The notes below the pieces were generated by a model. It had not been told where the DNA came from. It did not search any database and saw only the letters and a program-made list of their open reading frames with translations. DNA of 64,000 nt from Xenorhabdus mauleonii (GTDB lineage: Bacteria; Pseudomonadota; Gammaproteobacteria; Enterobacterales; Enterobacteriaceae), in the NCBI RefSeq assembly GCF_900113945.1, contig NZ_FORG01000017.1:1-64000 (forward strand), read 5' to 3'. Of this stretch, positions 1 to 11,036 are shown piece after piece (positions within the stretch are counted from its first letter, which is position 1; each line of letters begins with the position of its first letter). Position numbers and translations under genes: made by a program.

Positions 1-48
1 TTTTCTCCGACTGCCCTCGGCGGCTTGCTTCAGCTCAGCGTCGGTCAG

Positions 49-125
49 TGGTGGCGCATTATAGGGAGTTTTACGGATGTGACAATAGTTTTTTTCGATT
101 TTTTTTCCGTTCGTGTTTTTTTTCA
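49..125 (-). promoter_or_regulatory. rRNA operon P1 promoter with A-tract UP element
   Basis: Read on the minus strand, this is an almost literal rrn P1 promoter: TTGTCA (80-85), a 16-base spacer ending in CTCCC, TATAAT (58-63), then the GC-rich discriminator GCGCCACC and an expected start at the A opposite base 49. The GC-rich discriminator is the known basis of stringent and initiating-NTP control of rRNA promoters. Upstream (about 86-125) are long A-tracts, as expected of an UP element binding the RNA polymerase alpha subunit. The 16S gene itself must lie to the left, outside the window. Confidence 0.88.
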
Positions 126-493
126 ACAAAACCGGCATTTAAGATTCTTTTTCGATCAAAAATTGGTGTTATAAGCAACAAACATTGAATCCATGCAGTA
201 AGATAACGAATTAAATAAATCAGAAATGGCATTTGTGCAGTTAAAAAAAAACAGCGACAAAGAAGCAAGCACTTAATAAATCCCTTTGTTAGCTCTTTTC
301 TTAATCTGTTCTAGCCTGTATACCATCACTGCCCTGAAAAATTTATTCCAGCAATATGATGATAAATGCCAAAGGCCACGAATCACCAATCATCGACTAG
401 TGTATTAAAATACTATGTACACACCAATGAGCTGAACAATGTACTAAGTAATTTAGTAACTAAATATCATCCACTGAAAAGACGGGATATCTA
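126..493. promoter_or_regulatory. hsrA upstream region with a perfect 15-bp palindrome
   Basis: This AT-rich spacer lies between the divergent rRNA promoter and hsrA. It contains ATTTAGTAACTAAAT (451-465), a perfect palindrome around a central A, about 30 bases before the hsrA start, where a repressor dimer could sit. A looser inverted repeat lies near 400-420. No open reading frame of note is seen. The regulator that would bind is unknown; in E. coli the neighbour of hsrA is the GntR-type gene yieP, which is not in this window. Confidence 0.4.
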
Positions 494-1876
494 ATGATTA
501 AATCCGCACGCAGTATGTCGGGACTACCGTGGATTGCGGCTATAGCTTTTTTTATGCAATCTTTAGATGCCACAATTCTCAACACTGCTCTACCGGCAAT
601 TGCTAAGAGCCTTAATCATTCTCCACTGGCAATGCAGCCAGCGATTGTCAGTTATACATTAACTGTAGCAATGTTAATTCCCGTCAGCGGTTGGTTAGCT
701 GACAGGTTCGGCACCCGCCGAGTTTTCATTTATGCCGTTTTCCTCTTTTCTTTAGGTTCGCTCGCTTGCGCGCTTTCCCACAATATTACTTTTTTGGTCA
801 TATCCCGAGTGATTCAAGGAGTCGGTGGGGCAATGATGATGCCTGTGGCGCGTTTGGCATTACTGCGAACGTATCCGCGCAGTGAATTGCTGCCAATTTT
901 GAGTTTTGTCACCATGCCCGGGTTATTAGGGCCAATTTTAGGGCCAATGCTGGGTGGGTTGTTGGTCAGCTATGCTACATGGCACTGGATTTTCATTATT
1001 AATATTCCCATCGGTTTATTGGGCATTATTTATGCCAGAAAAAATATGCCCAATTTAACGATGCCAAAAAGCCCTTTTGATTTTCTGGGATTCCTATTAT
1101 TTGGCTTGGGATTAGTCATGATTTCAGTTAGCTTTGATTTATTTGGTGATGACACCCTTGCTGGATATATCCCTCTGGCTCTGCTGGCCGGCGGCATGAC
1201 TATATTAATAGGGTATATATTCCATGCGAAGAAGCACAAGAACCCACTTATTGATCTCCGGTTATTCCGAACTCACACATTTTCAGTCGGTATTGCAGGC
1301 AACATAGCTACCCGTCTGGGTACAGGCTCCCTTTCATTTATTCTTCCTTTAATGCTGCAAGTAGGGTTTGGATACTCAGCCGTGATAGCGGGAATAATGA
1401 TGGCGCCCAACGCAATTGGCTCAATTTTCGCTAAGCCTTTTATTCCCAAGCTCCTCAGTCGATTTGGATATCGAAATACACTTATTTGGGTCACCGTGGT
1501 TATAGGGGTGATGATTTCTCAGTTTTCACTGCAGACCCCGGGATTCCCCATCGCATTTTTGATAATTCCCCTGTTTATACTGGGAATGGCCATGTCTACG
1601 CAATTCACTGCAATGAATACGATTACACTTGGTGATTTGAATGACAATAATGCAAGTGCCGGCAATAGCCTGCTAGCGGTGACTCAACAATTATCTATCA
1701 GTTTTGGCGTAACGGTCAGCGCCGCTGTGCTTCGGTTTTATGAATCGATGGAGTATGGCTCAACCGTGAGCCATTTCCACTATACGTTGATTACGATGGG
1801 AGTTATTACCCTGATTTCCTCTACAGTATTCCTGTTACTTAATAAAGGAGATGGCAATCACTTAATTAAGAAATGA
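494..1876 (+). CDS. hsrA: DHA2-family MFS exporter HsrA
   Basis: A 460-residue inner-membrane drug:H+ antiporter of the 14-TM major facilitator type. The N-terminus ([20 protein letters not shown]) and the motif [11 protein letters not shown] at residues 66-76 match E. coli HsrA (formerly YieO) more closely than its paralogue MdtD. HsrA was named because overexpression raises homocysteine export or sensitivity traits; its natural substrate is not settled. Synteny supports the name, since in E. coli hsrA also lies next to rbsR and near an rRNA operon. It converges on rbsR with only a 6-base gap, so there is no room for a separate terminator. The ribosome-binding site (CGGGAT) is weak. Confidence 0.9.
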   Translation: MIKSARSMSGLPWIAAIAFFMQSLDATILNTALPAIAKSLNHSPLAMQPAIVSYTLTVAMLIPVSGWLADRFGTRRVFIYAVFLFSLGSLACALSHNITFLVISRVIQGVGGAMMMPVARLALLRTYPRSELLPILSFVTMPGLLGPILGPMLGGLLVSYATWHWIFIINIPIGLLGIIYARKNMPNLTMPKSPFDFLGFLLFGLGLVMISVSFDLFGDDTLAGYIPLALLAGGMTILIGYIFHAKKHKNPLIDLRLFRTHTFSVGIAGNIATRLGTGSLSFILPLMLQVGFGYSAVIAGIMMAPNAIGSIFAKPFIPKLLSRFGYRNTLIWVTVVIGVMISQFSLQTPGFPIAFLIIPLFILGMAMSTQFTAMNTITLGDLNDNNASAGNSLLAVTQQLSISFGVTVSAAVLRFYESMEYGSTVSHFHYTLITMGVITLISSTVFLLLNKGDGNHLIKK

Positions 1877-1882
1877 AACCCA

Positions 1883-2884
1883 TTAGCGCCTGGCAACGGA
1901 ACTGCGTTCAATCAGTTTTGGTGTCAAAACCAGTTCCTTAGGCTCGCTTTCCGGGTTATCCATTCTATAGAGCAGACTATCAATCGCCAGTTTGCCTAAT
2001 TCATCCTTGGGTTGGTGGACAGTTGTCAAGGGAGGGATCAAGTAGGAGGTAATTGCAATATCATCATATCCAATAATAGAAATATCATCCGGAACAGAAA
2101 GCCCTGCCTGATACAAAGCTTGGTAAGCGCCTATCGCCATAGCGTCATTGCCCGCAAATAATGCTTCAGGCGGTTCAGGCAATTGGAGCAATTGCTGCAT
2201 TGATGATAATCCACCCGCAAATTCAAAATCGCTGTAGATTTCATATCCAGCAGGAATTTCCAATCCCGCATTTTGCATTGCTTTTCGATACCCAGCCAAG
2301 CGCAAGCTAGCTAGCGTCTTATCCTTCGGGCCAGTAATACATGCAATTTTGCGAAATCCCCGCTCAATAAGATAATTGGTAGCCATTTCTCCACCTTGCA
2401 GGGAATTATCCTTAATAATGTCGTTGCTGGATTCGAACGGCGACCAATCCATGATGACCATCGGTACCGAGGGATAGCGGCGAAAAACGTCGTCGGATAA
2501 CCGATGAGTTTCAGAACACATAATCAGCAGGCCATCAACGCGCCTTTGCAGTAATGTTTCCATACTGCGAATCATGCGAGACACACTACCTTCTGTATTA
2601 CACAGAATTAAACTGTATCCCCGCTCGTAACAGCTGCGTTCCACTCCTCTGACGACTTCAGAATAAAACGAGTTGTCACTGGCCGTCACCAGCATTCCAA
2701 TCGTTTTTGTTTGCTTAATTTTCAAACTTCGCGCCAAAGCTGAGGGAGCGTAATTCAGTTCGTCGATCGCCGCATTGACTTTCTTTTTTACACCGTCACT
2801 GACATAGCGGTTCTCATTTATCACATGAGAAACCGTTGATGTCGATACGCCCGCAAGACGGGCAACGTCCTTCATGGTAGCCAC
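1883..2884 (-). CDS. rbsR: Ribose operon repressor RbsR (LacI family)
   Basis: A 333-residue LacI/GalR regulator. Residues 1-45 form the helix-turn-helix and hinge ([20 protein letters not shown]), followed by the periplasmic-binding-protein-like ribose-sensing core, with conserved stretches such as [15 protein letters not shown] and [11 protein letters not shown]. The start codon is GTG, two bases after the rbsK stop, so it is the last gene of the rbs operon and probably translationally coupled to rbsK. It should bind the AGCGAAACGTTTCGCT operator in front of rbsD, and ribose releases it. In E. coli RbsR also affects purine genes. Confidence 0.95.
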   Translation of the reverse strand: MATMKDVARLAGVSTSTVSHVINENRYVSDGVKKKVNAAIDELNYAPSALARSLKIKQTKTIGMLVTASDNSFYSEVVRGVERSCYERGYSLILCNTEGSVSRMIRSMETLLQRRVDGLLIMCSETHRLSDDVFRRYPSVPMVIMDWSPFESSNDIIKDNSLQGGEMATNYLIERGFRKIACITGPKDKTLASLRLAGYRKAMQNAGLEIPAGYEIYSDFEFAGGLSSMQQLLQLPEPPEALFAGNDAMAIGAYQALYQAGLSVPDDISIIGYDDIAITSYLIPPLTTVHQPKDELGKLAIDSLLYRMDNPESEPKELVLTPKLIERSSVARR

Positions 2885-2886
2885 AA

Positions 2887-3816
2887 TCAGTCCTGTTCAG
2901 ATAGAAATGCATCAATTTCATGTCGCCACGGTACTGAGGGCTGTGCTCCTTGGCGTGTCACGGCAATTGCAGCCGCAGCATGAGCAAAGCGGATCGCCGA
3001 CAACATACCTTTTCCTTCCAGCATCCCCGTAACCAAAGCACCGTTGAACGTATCCCCAGCCGCAATTGTATCAATCGCTTTCACTTTAAATCCGGGGACA
3101 ATTTTGCCTTCTTTACCTTTCTCACTTAACCATACGCCCCGGCTTCCCAAAGTAATGATGACTGTTTCTATACCTTTATCATGCAAGGCCAGAGCCGCCT
3201 GATTCGCACCCGCATCATCATTTACGGCAATGCCTGTCAGGTATTCTGCTTCGGTTTCATTCGGCGTAATGATATCAACCAGAGAAAGTAACTGATCTGA
3301 TACTTTTTGGGCAGGAGCGGGGTTCAAAATAACTTTGGTATGATATTTCTTCGCCGTTTCAGCAGCAAGTTGCACCGTTTCCAATGGCGTTTCCAACTGT
3401 AGCAATAGAGCGCCTGCCTCTTTGACCATATGCTTATAACGGCAGAAATAGTCAGGTGTCAGAGCGCCATTTGCCCCGGCGTTAATGGCAATGACATTTT
3501 CCCCTTGCTGGTTGACAAAAATCAGGGCCACTCCCGTAGTTTCCCCTTCGATACATTCAATTGATGAAGTATTAATATTGTCTTTCACCAACTGCTGGAG
3601 AACACGCTCGCCAATATCATCCTGACCCACACAGGCAATAAATGTAATGTCAGCACCGCAACGACCAGCAGCCACAGCCTGATTAGCGCCCTTTCCTCCA
3701 AAAGCAACCTGATACTGTCTCCCTTTTACGGTTTCTCCCGGCTGAGGAAAAGATTCAATGTTCAAAATGTGATCCACATTAATGCTACCCATCACAACAA
3801 GTTTCGCTATATTCAT
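2887..3816 (-). CDS. rbsK: Ribokinase RbsK
   Basis: A PfkB-family sugar kinase that phosphorylates ribose to ribose 5-phosphate with ATP in the cytoplasm. The start chosen is ATG at 3816 ([20 protein letters not shown]), preceded by AGGA eight bases upstream; this gives 309 residues, the E. coli length. An upstream start 14 codons earlier is possible but has no matching homology. Visible motifs are the substrate-binding GGKGANQA (residues 40-47) and the C-terminal [13 protein letters not shown] near residue 255 with the catalytic aspartate and anion hole. It lies between rbsB and rbsR in the classical rbsDACBKR order. Confidence 0.95.
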   Translation of the reverse strand: MNIAKLVVMGSINVDHILNIESFPQPGETVKGRQYQVAFGGKGANQAVAAGRCGADITFIACVGQDDIGERVLQQLVKDNINTSSIECIEGETTGVALIFVNQQGENVIAINAGANGALTPDYFCRYKHMVKEAGALLLQLETPLETVQLAAETAKKYHTKVILNPAPAQKVSDQLLSLVDIITPNETEAEYLTGIAVNDDAGANQAALALHDKGIETVIITLGSRGVWLSEKGKEGKIVPGFKVKAIDTIAAGDTFNGALVTGMLEGKGMLSAIRFAHAAAAIAVTRQGAQPSVPWRHEIDAFLSEQD

Positions 3817-3910
3817 TAATTTATTCCTGCTCAACACATCCTGTTCAACATTTCCCATTCAATAATTGGAGTAACCACCAAAATTGATGGTTACTGATAA
3901 TGCCAAGTGC

Positions 3911-4801
3911 TTACTTTTTGAAAACTAACTCCAACTCAACCGGAATGGTAGCGCCAACTTGTTCACCTTTAAGTACTTTATCTGCGGTTTGTACACCAAT
4001 AATCCCAATCTGGTCTGGGCGTTGTGCAACTGTGGCGCTTAATTTGCCGCTCTGTACGGCCTTAAGACCATCTTTTGTGCCATCAAAACCAACAATTAAT
4101 ATATCCTTTCTAGCCGCCGTTTGTAGTGCACGTAATGCACCCAGAGCCATTTCATCATTCTGGGCAAACACAGCTTGCACTTCTGGGTAAGCGGTCAAAA
4201 GGTTTTGCATCACATTCAGCCCTTTTGTTCGGTCAAAATCAGCAGGCTGGCTGGCTAATAGATTAAATTTGTGATTTTTTACTGATTGAGCGAAACCTTT
4301 CCCACGCTCACGTGCAGCAGAAGTTCCTGAAATGCCTTCCAACTGGATGACTTTGGCTTCATTACCTAGTTTCTCAGCAATGAAATCCCCCGCCATTTTA
4401 GCGCCTGACACGTTGTCAGAAGCGACATGGCTGACCACCTGACCTTTGTTAGCCATACGATCGAGTGTAATAACAGGAATATTGGCCTTGTTCGCCATGA
4501 TGACCGCATTGCCCACAGCATCAGAGTCTGTAGGGTTAATCAGCATTAACTTCGTTCCACGAACAGTTAAATCCTGTACGTTAGCCAACTCCTTGGCCGG
4601 ATTATCCTGAGAATCGAGCACAATCAGGTTGTAGCCCAGCTTATCAGCCTCTTTCTGGGCGCTATCTTTCATTGCGACAAAGAAAGGGTTATTCAAGGTG
4701 GAAATAACCAACGCTATACTCTCTTTCGCCAATGCATTGGCACTTACTGTTGCACTCAAGGCCATGGCAGATAAAAGAGTTACCAGCTTCTTCATTTTCA
4801 T
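3911..4801 (-). CDS. rbsB: Ribose-binding periplasmic protein RbsB
   Basis: A 296-residue periplasmic binding protein for D-ribose. It begins with a Sec signal peptide (basic MKMKK, hydrophobic core, cleavage expected after NALA at about residue 25). The mature part starts [16 protein letters not shown], typical of the ribose/galactose-binding family, and contains VAQRPDQIG near the C-terminus. It delivers ribose to RbsC/RbsA and in E. coli also to the Trg chemoreceptor. The spacing from rbsC is 23 bases. Confidence 0.96.
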   Translation of the reverse strand: MKMKKLVTLLSAMALSATVSANALAKESIALVISTLNNPFFVAMKDSAQKEADKLGYNLIVLDSQDNPAKELANVQDLTVRGTKLMLINPTDSDAVGNAVIMANKANIPVITLDRMANKGQVVSHVASDNVSGAKMAGDFIAEKLGNEAKVIQLEGISGTSAARERGKGFAQSVKNHKFNLLASQPADFDRTKGLNVMQNLLTAYPEVQAVFAQNDEMALGALRALQTAARKDILIVGFDGTKDGLKAVQSGKLSATVAQRPDQIGIIGVQTADKVLKGEQVGATIPVELELVFKK

Positions 4802-4824
4802 ATTGTTTTTCCTGTAGGGTAAGA

Positions 4825-5796
4825 TTATTTACTGCTTTTGTTATCAACCAAAACCGCCAGCAAAATGACAGCTGCCTTGACGATCATTTGGTAGTTGGAA
4901 GAAATACCTAATAGGTTCAATCCATTATTCAAAAAGCCTAAAATCAGCGCACCAATCAGCGTGCCAACAATACGACCTTTCCCTCCAGCCAAACTGGTTC
5001 CTCCCAGTACAACCGCAGCGATGGCATCTAATTCGTAGCCGCTTCCTGCCATGGGTTGAGCAGAAGATAATCGAGCAACTTCTATAATGCTGGCCAGCGC
5101 TGCCAATAGGCCACATAGGGAATAAACGATGATCTTTATTTTATCGACACTGATACCCGATAAGCGCGTTGCAGATTCATTTCCACCTAGCGCGTAGATA
5201 TAACGTCCTAAACGAGTGTGATGCAGCATGAACCAAGCCAAAATAAAAACCAGCAGCATAATCCACACGGGGGCGGGTATTCCCAATAGACGGCCAATGC
5301 CGAACCAACCAAATAAATCAGCGTTATCACTGAATCCTGTATTAATTGGGCTGCCATCCGTATAAACACGAGTCACGCCGCGCAGCAGTAGCATCATCAC
5401 CAACGTCGCAATAAATGCCTGTACCTTGCCTTTTGCGACAATTACGCCACTACAGGCTCCAATGGCCGCTCCCAGTGCGAGCGCTCCCGCAACAGCGACC
5501 AGTGCATTAATATCCGCACTCACCATTGATGCAGCCACTGCTCCCGTCAAGGCCAGCAAGGAACCCACGGAGAGATCAATCCCCGATGTCAGAATGACTA
5601 ACGTCATGCCTACTGCCATGATGGCATTAACAGAAGTTTGCTGAAGGATATTAAACAGGTTATTCAATGTGAAAAAGTTGGGGCTCAGGGCAGAAACCAC
5701 AACAATTAATAATAAAAGTGCAATCAGTGATTTCTGTTCCAGAAACCATGCTTTCGTGAACCAACGCCGGGAGGCTAGCTCTGTATTAGAATTCAT
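4825..5796 (-). CDS. rbsC: Ribose ABC transporter permease RbsC
   Basis: A 323-residue hydrophobic permease with about ten membrane segments, closely resembling E. coli RbsC (321 residues). The conserved blocks [37 protein letters not shown] and [20 protein letters not shown] are all present; the last contains the family's EAA-like coupling region that contacts RbsA. It forms the membrane channel of the ribose importer and lies between rbsA and rbsB. Confidence 0.96.
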   Translation of the reverse strand: MNSNTELASRRWFTKAWFLEQKSLIALLLLIVVVSALSPNFFTLNNLFNILQQTSVNAIMAVGMTLVILTSGIDLSVGSLLALTGAVAASMVSADINALVAVAGALALGAAIGACSGVIVAKGKVQAFIATLVMMLLLRGVTRVYTDGSPINTGFSDNADLFGWFGIGRLLGIPAPVWIMLLVFILAWFMLHHTRLGRYIYALGGNESATRLSGISVDKIKIIVYSLCGLLAALASIIEVARLSSAQPMAGSGYELDAIAAVVLGGTSLAGGKGRIVGTLIGALILGFLNNGLNLLGISSNYQMIVKAAVILLAVLVDNKSSK

Positions 5797-5840
5797 ATCT
5801 ATTATCCTCGACCATTATCTTCAAACTTCACCCTATTTTG

Positions 5841-7352
5841 TTATCTGGCAGGGGGTGCGTTGATAAATTGCTTGCCAACAGCAGCCGACATCAACGCTTC
5901 CTGAGAAACACTGTCTGCACTGAATTCCCCACTGATGCTCCCTTCATGCATAACCAGAATACGATCACTCATTCCCATGATTTCCGGCATCTCCGAAGAA
6001 ACCAAAATAATGCTCAGACCTTCTTTTTTGAACTGATTGATCAGTTGATAAATTTCCTTTTTCGCTCCGACATCCACGCCTCTGGTCGGCTCATCAAGAA
6101 TCAAGACCTTCGGCCGAGTCATCAAGCCACGGGCAATCGCAACTTTCTGCTGATTACCACCGGAAAGCAGTCCTATTGTTTGATCCATTGAGGGAGTTTT
6201 TATATTGAATAGATTGATAAAATCAGTAACGGCTTTTTGTTCCTCTGAGTGATTCAAGAAACAGGTATGTTGGCTGAAATAGCGTAATGCGGTGAGGGAC
6301 ATATTCTCTTTAACTGACATGCCCAAAACCAATCCGTCACGCTTACGGTCTTCCGAAATATAGACAATGCCATTGATCAGCCCCTCCTGTGGGTTGCGAA
6401 CCTTCAGATGGTTCCCGTCCAACAAGATATTGCCTGCTGTTTTCGGCAAAGCGCCATAAATCATTTTCATCAATTCAGTACGCCCAGCGCCCATCAAACC
6501 TGAGATCCCCAGAATTTCCCCGCCAAAGAGGGAAAAACTGACATTATTGATCCCTGGCCCTGAAAGATTTTCCACTTCCAGCCTCTTTTCTCCTCTGGGG
6601 AGATCCAAGCGCGTGTACTGATCCTCCAACTTGCGGCCTACCATCATTTCGATCAAACGATCTTCTTCAAGAGAATGGACAGGTTGTTCAGCGATAAACT
6701 GCCCATCACGAAATACGGTCACATCATCGCAGATTTCAAAGATTTCCTTCAGACGGTGAGAAATATAGACAATGCCACACCCTTGAGCTTTCAGCTCTCG
6801 TATGACATGAAAAAGGGATTCGGTTTCCGTATCAGTCAAGGCATCCGTTGGCTCATCCATGATAATGACTTTGGATTGGAAGCTCAGTACCTTAGCTATC
6901 TCCACCATTTGCTGATCACCAATGGATAACTCAGAAACAAACCGATGGCTGCTGTAACTGATATTTAAACGCTTCAGCAGCTTGTCGGCTTCCTCATACA
7001 TTTTTTTCCAATTGATCATGCCCAGTTTATTGGCAAATTCCCGTCCTAAAAAAATATTTTCAGCAATCGTCAACTGAGGGATAAGATTCAATTCTTGATG
7101 GATAATGCCAATACCGGCTTCTTGGGATGCTTTGGGACCAGAGAAGGCGACTTCTTGCCCAAGATAACGGATCGTGCCGGTATCTTTTGTATAGATGCCG
7201 GTCAAGATTTTCATCATCGTGGACTTACCCGCGCCATTCTCACCGACTAACGCCATCGCTTTTCCAGGGTAAACACTCAATGCAGCCCCTGACAGGGCTT
7301 TTACTCCGGGGAAGGACTTACTAATCCCCTTTAACTCCAGTAATGGCTCCAT
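5841..7352 (-). CDS. rbsA: Ribose ABC transporter ATPase RbsA
   Basis: A double ABC-domain sugar ATPase that powers ribose uptake. The N-terminal cassette has Walker [10 protein letters not shown] near residue 38 and the weaker signature LSIGDQQMV. The C-terminal cassette lacks a canonical Walker A, as is usual in this family, but has the signature LSGGNQQKV and Walker [10 protein letters not shown] place the start at ATG 7352 (MEPLLELKG), giving 503 residues, because an AGGTGA ribosome site lies just upstream; a GTG six bases earlier sits inside that site. The gene starts eight bases after the rbsD stop. Confidence 0.94.
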   Translation of the reverse strand: MEPLLELKGISKSFPGVKALSGAALSVYPGKAMALVGENGAGKSTMMKILTGIYTKDTGTIRYLGQEVAFSGPKASQEAGIGIIHQELNLIPQLTIAENIFLGREFANKLGMINWKKMYEEADKLLKRLNISYSSHRFVSELSIGDQQMVEIAKVLSFQSKVIIMDEPTDALTDTETESLFHVIRELKAQGCGIVYISHRLKEIFEICDDVTVFRDGQFIAEQPVHSLEEDRLIEMMVGRKLEDQYTRLDLPRGEKRLEVENLSGPGINNVSFSLFGGEILGISGLMGAGRTELMKMIYGALPKTAGNILLDGNHLKVRNPQEGLINGIVYISEDRKRDGLVLGMSVKENMSLTALRYFSQHTCFLNHSEEQKAVTDFINLFNIKTPSMDQTIGLLSGGNQQKVAIARGLMTRPKVLILDEPTRGVDVGAKKEIYQLINQFKKEGLSIILVSSEMPEIMGMSDRILVMHEGSISGEFSADSVSQEALMSAAVGKQFINAPPAR

Positions 7353-7359
7353 AGTCACC

Positions 7360-7779
7360 TCAGAAAGTTACACCAGAATAAAGAAGGATATTGGCGTAGG
7401 GAGTACATTCCCCCGTCCGGATGACGGCTTTGCTCTCCTTTGTTTTCTCTTTCAGAATGTTATGACTCACATACTTGACTGTAATCACATTCCCCTGCTG
7501 TGTTTCGAGATCAGCAATACGCTTGATGATTTGCTCACGTATTTGAGGATTATGTTCAATAATTTCAGTGGCCAATATGATCGCCTCTACTTGTAGTTCC
7601 TGAACAACAACATCAAACACAGATAACAAATCAGGCGTTCCTTGGGTTAGCGCTAAATCAATTCGTTGGGTAGAGGATGGGATAGGTAATCCCGCATCGC
7701 TAAGCGCTATTTGATCTGTATGCCCTAAATGAGAAATAACAGCTGAAATACCAGAATGTAATAAAACACCTTTTTTCAT
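7360..7779 (-). CDS. rbsD: D-ribose pyranase RbsD
   Basis: A 139-residue protein that interconverts the pyranose and furanose forms of ribose, so that imported beta-pyranose can be used by ribokinase. The catalytic His20 lies in the conserved N-terminal block ending SHLGHTD, and the C-terminal [19 protein letters not shown] carries the substrate-binding tyrosine and asparagine. It is the first gene of the operon, with a good ribosome site (TAAGGAG, spacing 8). Confidence 0.95.
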   Translation of the reverse strand: MKKGVLLHSGISAVISHLGHTDQIALSDAGLPIPSSTQRIDLALTQGTPDLLSVFDVVVQELQVEAIILATEIIEHNPQIREQIIKRIADLETQQGNVITVKYVSHNILKEKTKESKAVIRTGECTPYANILLYSGVTF

Positions 7780-7793
7780 TTTTATTGCTCCTT

Positions 7794-7809
7794 AGCGAAA
7801 CGTTTCGCT
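7794..7809 (-). promoter_or_regulatory. RbsR operator
   Basis: AGCGAAACGTTTCGCT is a perfect 16-bp palindrome of the LacI-family type and equals the known enterobacterial RbsR site. It covers about +2 to +17 of the predicted rbs transcript, so bound RbsR would block initiation. Confidence 0.9.
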
Positions 7810-7810
7810 G

Positions 7811-7878
7811 AGAAGGAATCATATAAAGCCCAGTATCAAAGACAACATGATTCATATAAAAATGTGATCATTATGAAA
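7811..7878 (-). promoter_or_regulatory. rbs promoter with candidate CRP site
   Basis: On the minus strand a sigma-70 promoter is visible: TTGTCT (7840-7845), a 16-base spacer and TATGAT (7818-7823), start expected near 7811. Upstream, TGTGATCATTATGAAA (7863-7878) fits the CRP consensus well in its first half-site and partly in the second. Its centre is about 60 bases before the start, the normal class I activator position. Together with the RbsR operator this predicts catabolite activation and ribose induction. Confidence 0.6.
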
Positions 7879-8050
7879 CTTTTATAAAAAATATAATTTA
7901 ATCAAAAAATATTAATTTATTTAACAAGTTAAGATGAATCGGTTTTTTTAACCTAAATGAGTCTCATAATTCACCACAAAACCTTTGCATAGATTGCATT
8001 TTCTCTATAAATAAAATGGAATTGATTGTGCAAACTGTGGTGTTCACGAT

Positions 8051-9571
8051 ATGCGATTAGTCGAGAAAATAGCCCAACTAAGTCAGTATCTGGAAAGTGG
8101 CCTATATGAGAGGCGACAAGCCATTCGCCTCTGCCTACTGGCAGCGTTATGTGGGGAAAGTGTTTTTCTCCTTGGCCCACCGGGGATAGCCAAAAGCCTT
8201 ATTGCGCGTCGGCTCAAATTCGCATTTCAAAATGCACACGCTTTTGAATATCTGATGACCCGTTTTTCTACCCCCGAAGAGATCTTTGGCCCCCTCTCGA
8301 TTCAAGCGCTCAAAGATGAAGGGCGTTATCAACGCCTGACTGAAGGCTATTTACCTGCCGCCGAAATTGTTTTTCTGGATGAAATCTGGAAAGCAGGACC
8401 CGCCATCCTGAATACCTTACTCACAGCGATTAATGAAAAGAAATTCAGAAATGGTAATCAAGAAGAGCACCTGCCAATGCGTTTACTCGTTACTGCATCC
8501 AATGAACTTCCCGATACAGACAGCGGGTTGGAAGCACTCTACGATCGCATGTTGATCAGGATCTGGTTGGACAAGATACAGGAAAAGAAAAATTTCCGGG
8601 CATTACTGACTGATCGGAGCAATGAAAATAACAACCCCGTACCAGCCTACATTCAGATCACTGATGACGAGTTCCATCAATGGCAAGACAAGATCAGCCA
8701 TGTATCCCTGCCCGATCCTATCTTCGAGTTGATTTATCAACTACGCCAGCAAGTAAATGCAACTGGGAATATGGCTGATGTTTCAGACAGACGCTGGAAA
8801 AAATCCATCCGCTTATTGCAGGCCAGCGCCCTGTTCAGTGGCAGAAACGAGATATCAGCGTTAGATATGGTGTTATTAAAAGATTGCTTGTGGCACGACT
8901 TGAACACCTTAAAATTGCTGCCACAATTCCTGCATACTTTAGTGACCGAGCAAGCCTATCAACAAAATTTCCTGATCCAGAAAATGGATAAGCTGTATCA
9001 ACACTGGGTTCAATCCAGCCAAAGCGAAAATGATCATTGCCCCTTGCTGTTAATCATCCAAAAATCCCTCTTTGGCCGTAAAAGCGCCTATTCACTCCCC
9101 GAAGAAATCAAAGATGAAAAGCTGACACTATTTTTGCACCCTCCATTACATCTGCACAATATCGACGTTAACTTCATAGAAATAGACAAAATATCTCTGG
9201 AAAATGCATTAAAGAATAATACTGGAGAATTACCTGTTCGTTTAAATGGTATTGGTTTCCCACAAACCATCATGATGGAAATCAACGAAAAGCATCAGAT
9301 TGAAGTTCTGGATGCCAGCCGCAATAGCGCGATCCTTTGCCAAACAGGGCAGAAATCGATAAGTTCAGCGAAAAAAACAACTACACAAAACAATTCCGAA
9401 TGGAATGAAAAATTGGTATCCATCCGTGATGAAATTCAGCATCAACACCTATTGTTTAGCCAGCATCAGCCTTGTTTATTTATTGAAGAATATTGGATTG
9501 CCGATATTGAGCAAAGTTTCTTTCAATTAGCCGAAAAATTGGAACACTTAAAGTCGAAAATCGGAGGGTAA
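8051..9571 (+). CDS. ravA: MoxR-family AAA+ ATPase RavA
   Basis: A 506-residue hexameric AAA+ ATPase. Walker A is GPPGIAKS (42-49), Walker B VFLDE (107-111), followed by the sensor block [12 protein letters not shown]. The C-terminal third is the family's LARA/triple-helical region, more divergent from E. coli than the ATPase core. In E. coli RavA binds the lysine decarboxylase CadA and works with ViaA on respiratory complexes and aminoglycoside sensitivity. The start ATG has no clear ribosome site, and the protein lacks about eight N-terminal residues of E. coli RavA. It is divergent from rbsD and two bases upstream of viaA. E. coli kup, normally between ravA and rbsD, is absent. Confidence 0.93.
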   Translation: MRLVEKIAQLSQYLESGLYERRQAIRLCLLAALCGESVFLLGPPGIAKSLIARRLKFAFQNAHAFEYLMTRFSTPEEIFGPLSIQALKDEGRYQRLTEGYLPAAEIVFLDEIWKAGPAILNTLLTAINEKKFRNGNQEEHLPMRLLVTASNELPDTDSGLEALYDRMLIRIWLDKIQEKKNFRALLTDRSNENNNPVPAYIQITDDEFHQWQDKISHVSLPDPIFELIYQLRQQVNATGNMADVSDRRWKKSIRLLQASALFSGRNEISALDMVLLKDCLWHDLNTLKLLPQFLHTLVTEQAYQQNFLIQKMDKLYQHWVQSSQSENDHCPLLLIIQKSLFGRKSAYSLPEEIKDEKLTLFLHPPLHLHNIDVNFIEIDKISLENALKNNTGELPVRLNGIGFPQTIMMEINEKHQIEVLDASRNSAILCQTGQKSISSAKKTTTQNNSEWNEKLVSIRDEIQHQHLLFSQHQPCLFIEEYWIADIEQSFFQLAEKLEHLKSKIGG

Positions 9572-9572
9572 T

Positions 9573-11036
9573 ATGTTAACACTGACAACGCTCGATCTCC
9601 TGCTCTCCATTAACGAAAGCGAGCTGATCGAGGAGATCATTTTTACGTTGTTGAGTACTCCTCAATTGGCTATTTTTTTTGAAAAACACCCACGGCTGAA
9701 ACAAGCGTTACTGAAAGATCTCCCTTCATGGCGGCAAATATTGCAGCAAAGAATAAAAGAAACGCTCATACCTCCTCCATTGGCTGAAGAATTTCAGCTA
9801 TATCAAAATGCGCAGGCAATCAATACAGCAGATTTTTATCAAGAACTGCCAATTACCATAGAAAAACTTCTGCAATTAGACTCACCTTTTGCCAATGAAG
9901 CCAGCAAGCTATTAAAAACCACCTCTGAGCATAGCCATTCAGGCCAAATACTGTTTCTTAAACGCTGGCGCATCAGTTTGATCCTGCAAGTAACCACATT
10001 TAACAAAACGTTATTAGATCAAGAAAAAGAACAATTATTGGCAGAGATCCAGAAACGAATAACCCTCAGCGATAAACTTGATCCTATCTTTGATCACAAT
10101 GATCGCGCAGCAGGCCGGTTGTGGGATATGAGTAAAAGCCAGCTTCACCTGAATTCACGCAATTTACAACTTTTCTCCCTCTATGCTGACGTTCTCAGGC
10201 AGCAGCCTGAACTGGAAAAAATGGCACAACTGCTTGGCCGCAGCCAGACAGCTAAATCAATTCCCGAAACAAGCCATGTCCTTGAGCCGTTTACTCAGAT
10301 CGAGAAAATACCTGATACCGTACCAGAACAGGTCAGTGGGATTCGGCAAGGTGATGACATTTTAAGGCTGCTGCCCAATGAGATAGCCATGCTGGGCATT
10401 GAAGGACTGGAATACGAATTTTATCGGCGGCTGGCAGAGAAAAAATTACTGTCTTATCGCCTGCAAGGGGATAGCTGGCAATCAAAAACCGCATTCAAAC
10501 CCGTAACTCATCATCACGATGCGGAGCAACCTCGCGGGCCTTTTATTGTTTGTGTTGATACATCAGGCTCAATGGGAGGGTTTAATGAACGATGTGCGAA
10601 GGCATTTTGTCTGGCTTTGATGCGTATTGCTTTAGAGGACAATCGCCACTGCCACATAATGCTGTTCTCAACAGAGCAGATCCACTATGACTTAACTTCC
10701 CCCAATGGACTCACTCAGGCAGTACATTTTTTGGGGCAAACATTCAGAGGTGGAACCGATATAGCATCTTGTTTAAGTGCAACAATTGAAAAAATGAAAG
10801 AAAATATTTGGAAAGATGCTGATGCTGTTGTTATTTCAGATTTTATTGCCCAGCGTTTGCCTGGCTCTCTAATCCATCAGATAAAAAATCTGCAACAGCA
10901 TCAACAACACCGCTTCCATGCAGTTTCCCTTTCCCGTTATGGAAAACCCGGTATCATGCGGATATTCGATCATATCTGGCATTTTGATACCGAGTTTACA
11001 AGCCGCTTGCAGAGAAAGTGGCGGATTAAATCTTAA
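9573..11036 (+). CDS. viaA: VWA-domain protein ViaA
   Basis: A 487-residue partner of RavA. The C-terminal von Willebrand A domain has the metal-ion-dependent adhesion motif DTSGSMGG near residue 329, the conserved threonine in FRGGTD, and ISDFIA near the end. The N-terminal half is helical. MoxR ATPases paired with VWA proteins are thought to act as metal-insertion or assembly chaperones. It starts one base after the ravA stop and ends tail-to-tail with asnA, the two 3' ends overlapping by four bases. Confidence 0.93.
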   Translation: MLTLTTLDLLLSINESELIEEIIFTLLSTPQLAIFFEKHPRLKQALLKDLPSWRQILQQRIKETLIPPPLAEEFQLYQNAQAINTADFYQELPITIEKLLQLDSPFANEASKLLKTTSEHSHSGQILFLKRWRISLILQVTTFNKTLLDQEKEQLLAEIQKRITLSDKLDPIFDHNDRAAGRLWDMSKSQLHLNSRNLQLFSLYADVLRQQPELEKMAQLLGRSQTAKSIPETSHVLEPFTQIEKIPDTVPEQVSGIRQGDDILRLLPNEIAMLGIEGLEYEFYRRLAEKKLLSYRLQGDSWQSKTAFKPVTHHHDAEQPRGPFIVCVDTSGSMGGFNERCAKAFCLALMRIALEDNRHCHIMLFSTEQIHYDLTSPNGLTQAVHFLGQTFRGGTDIASCLSATIEKMKENIWKDADAVVISDFIAQRLPGSLIHQIKNLQQHQQHRFHAVSLSRYGKPGIMRIFDHIWHFDTEFTSRLQRKWRIKS

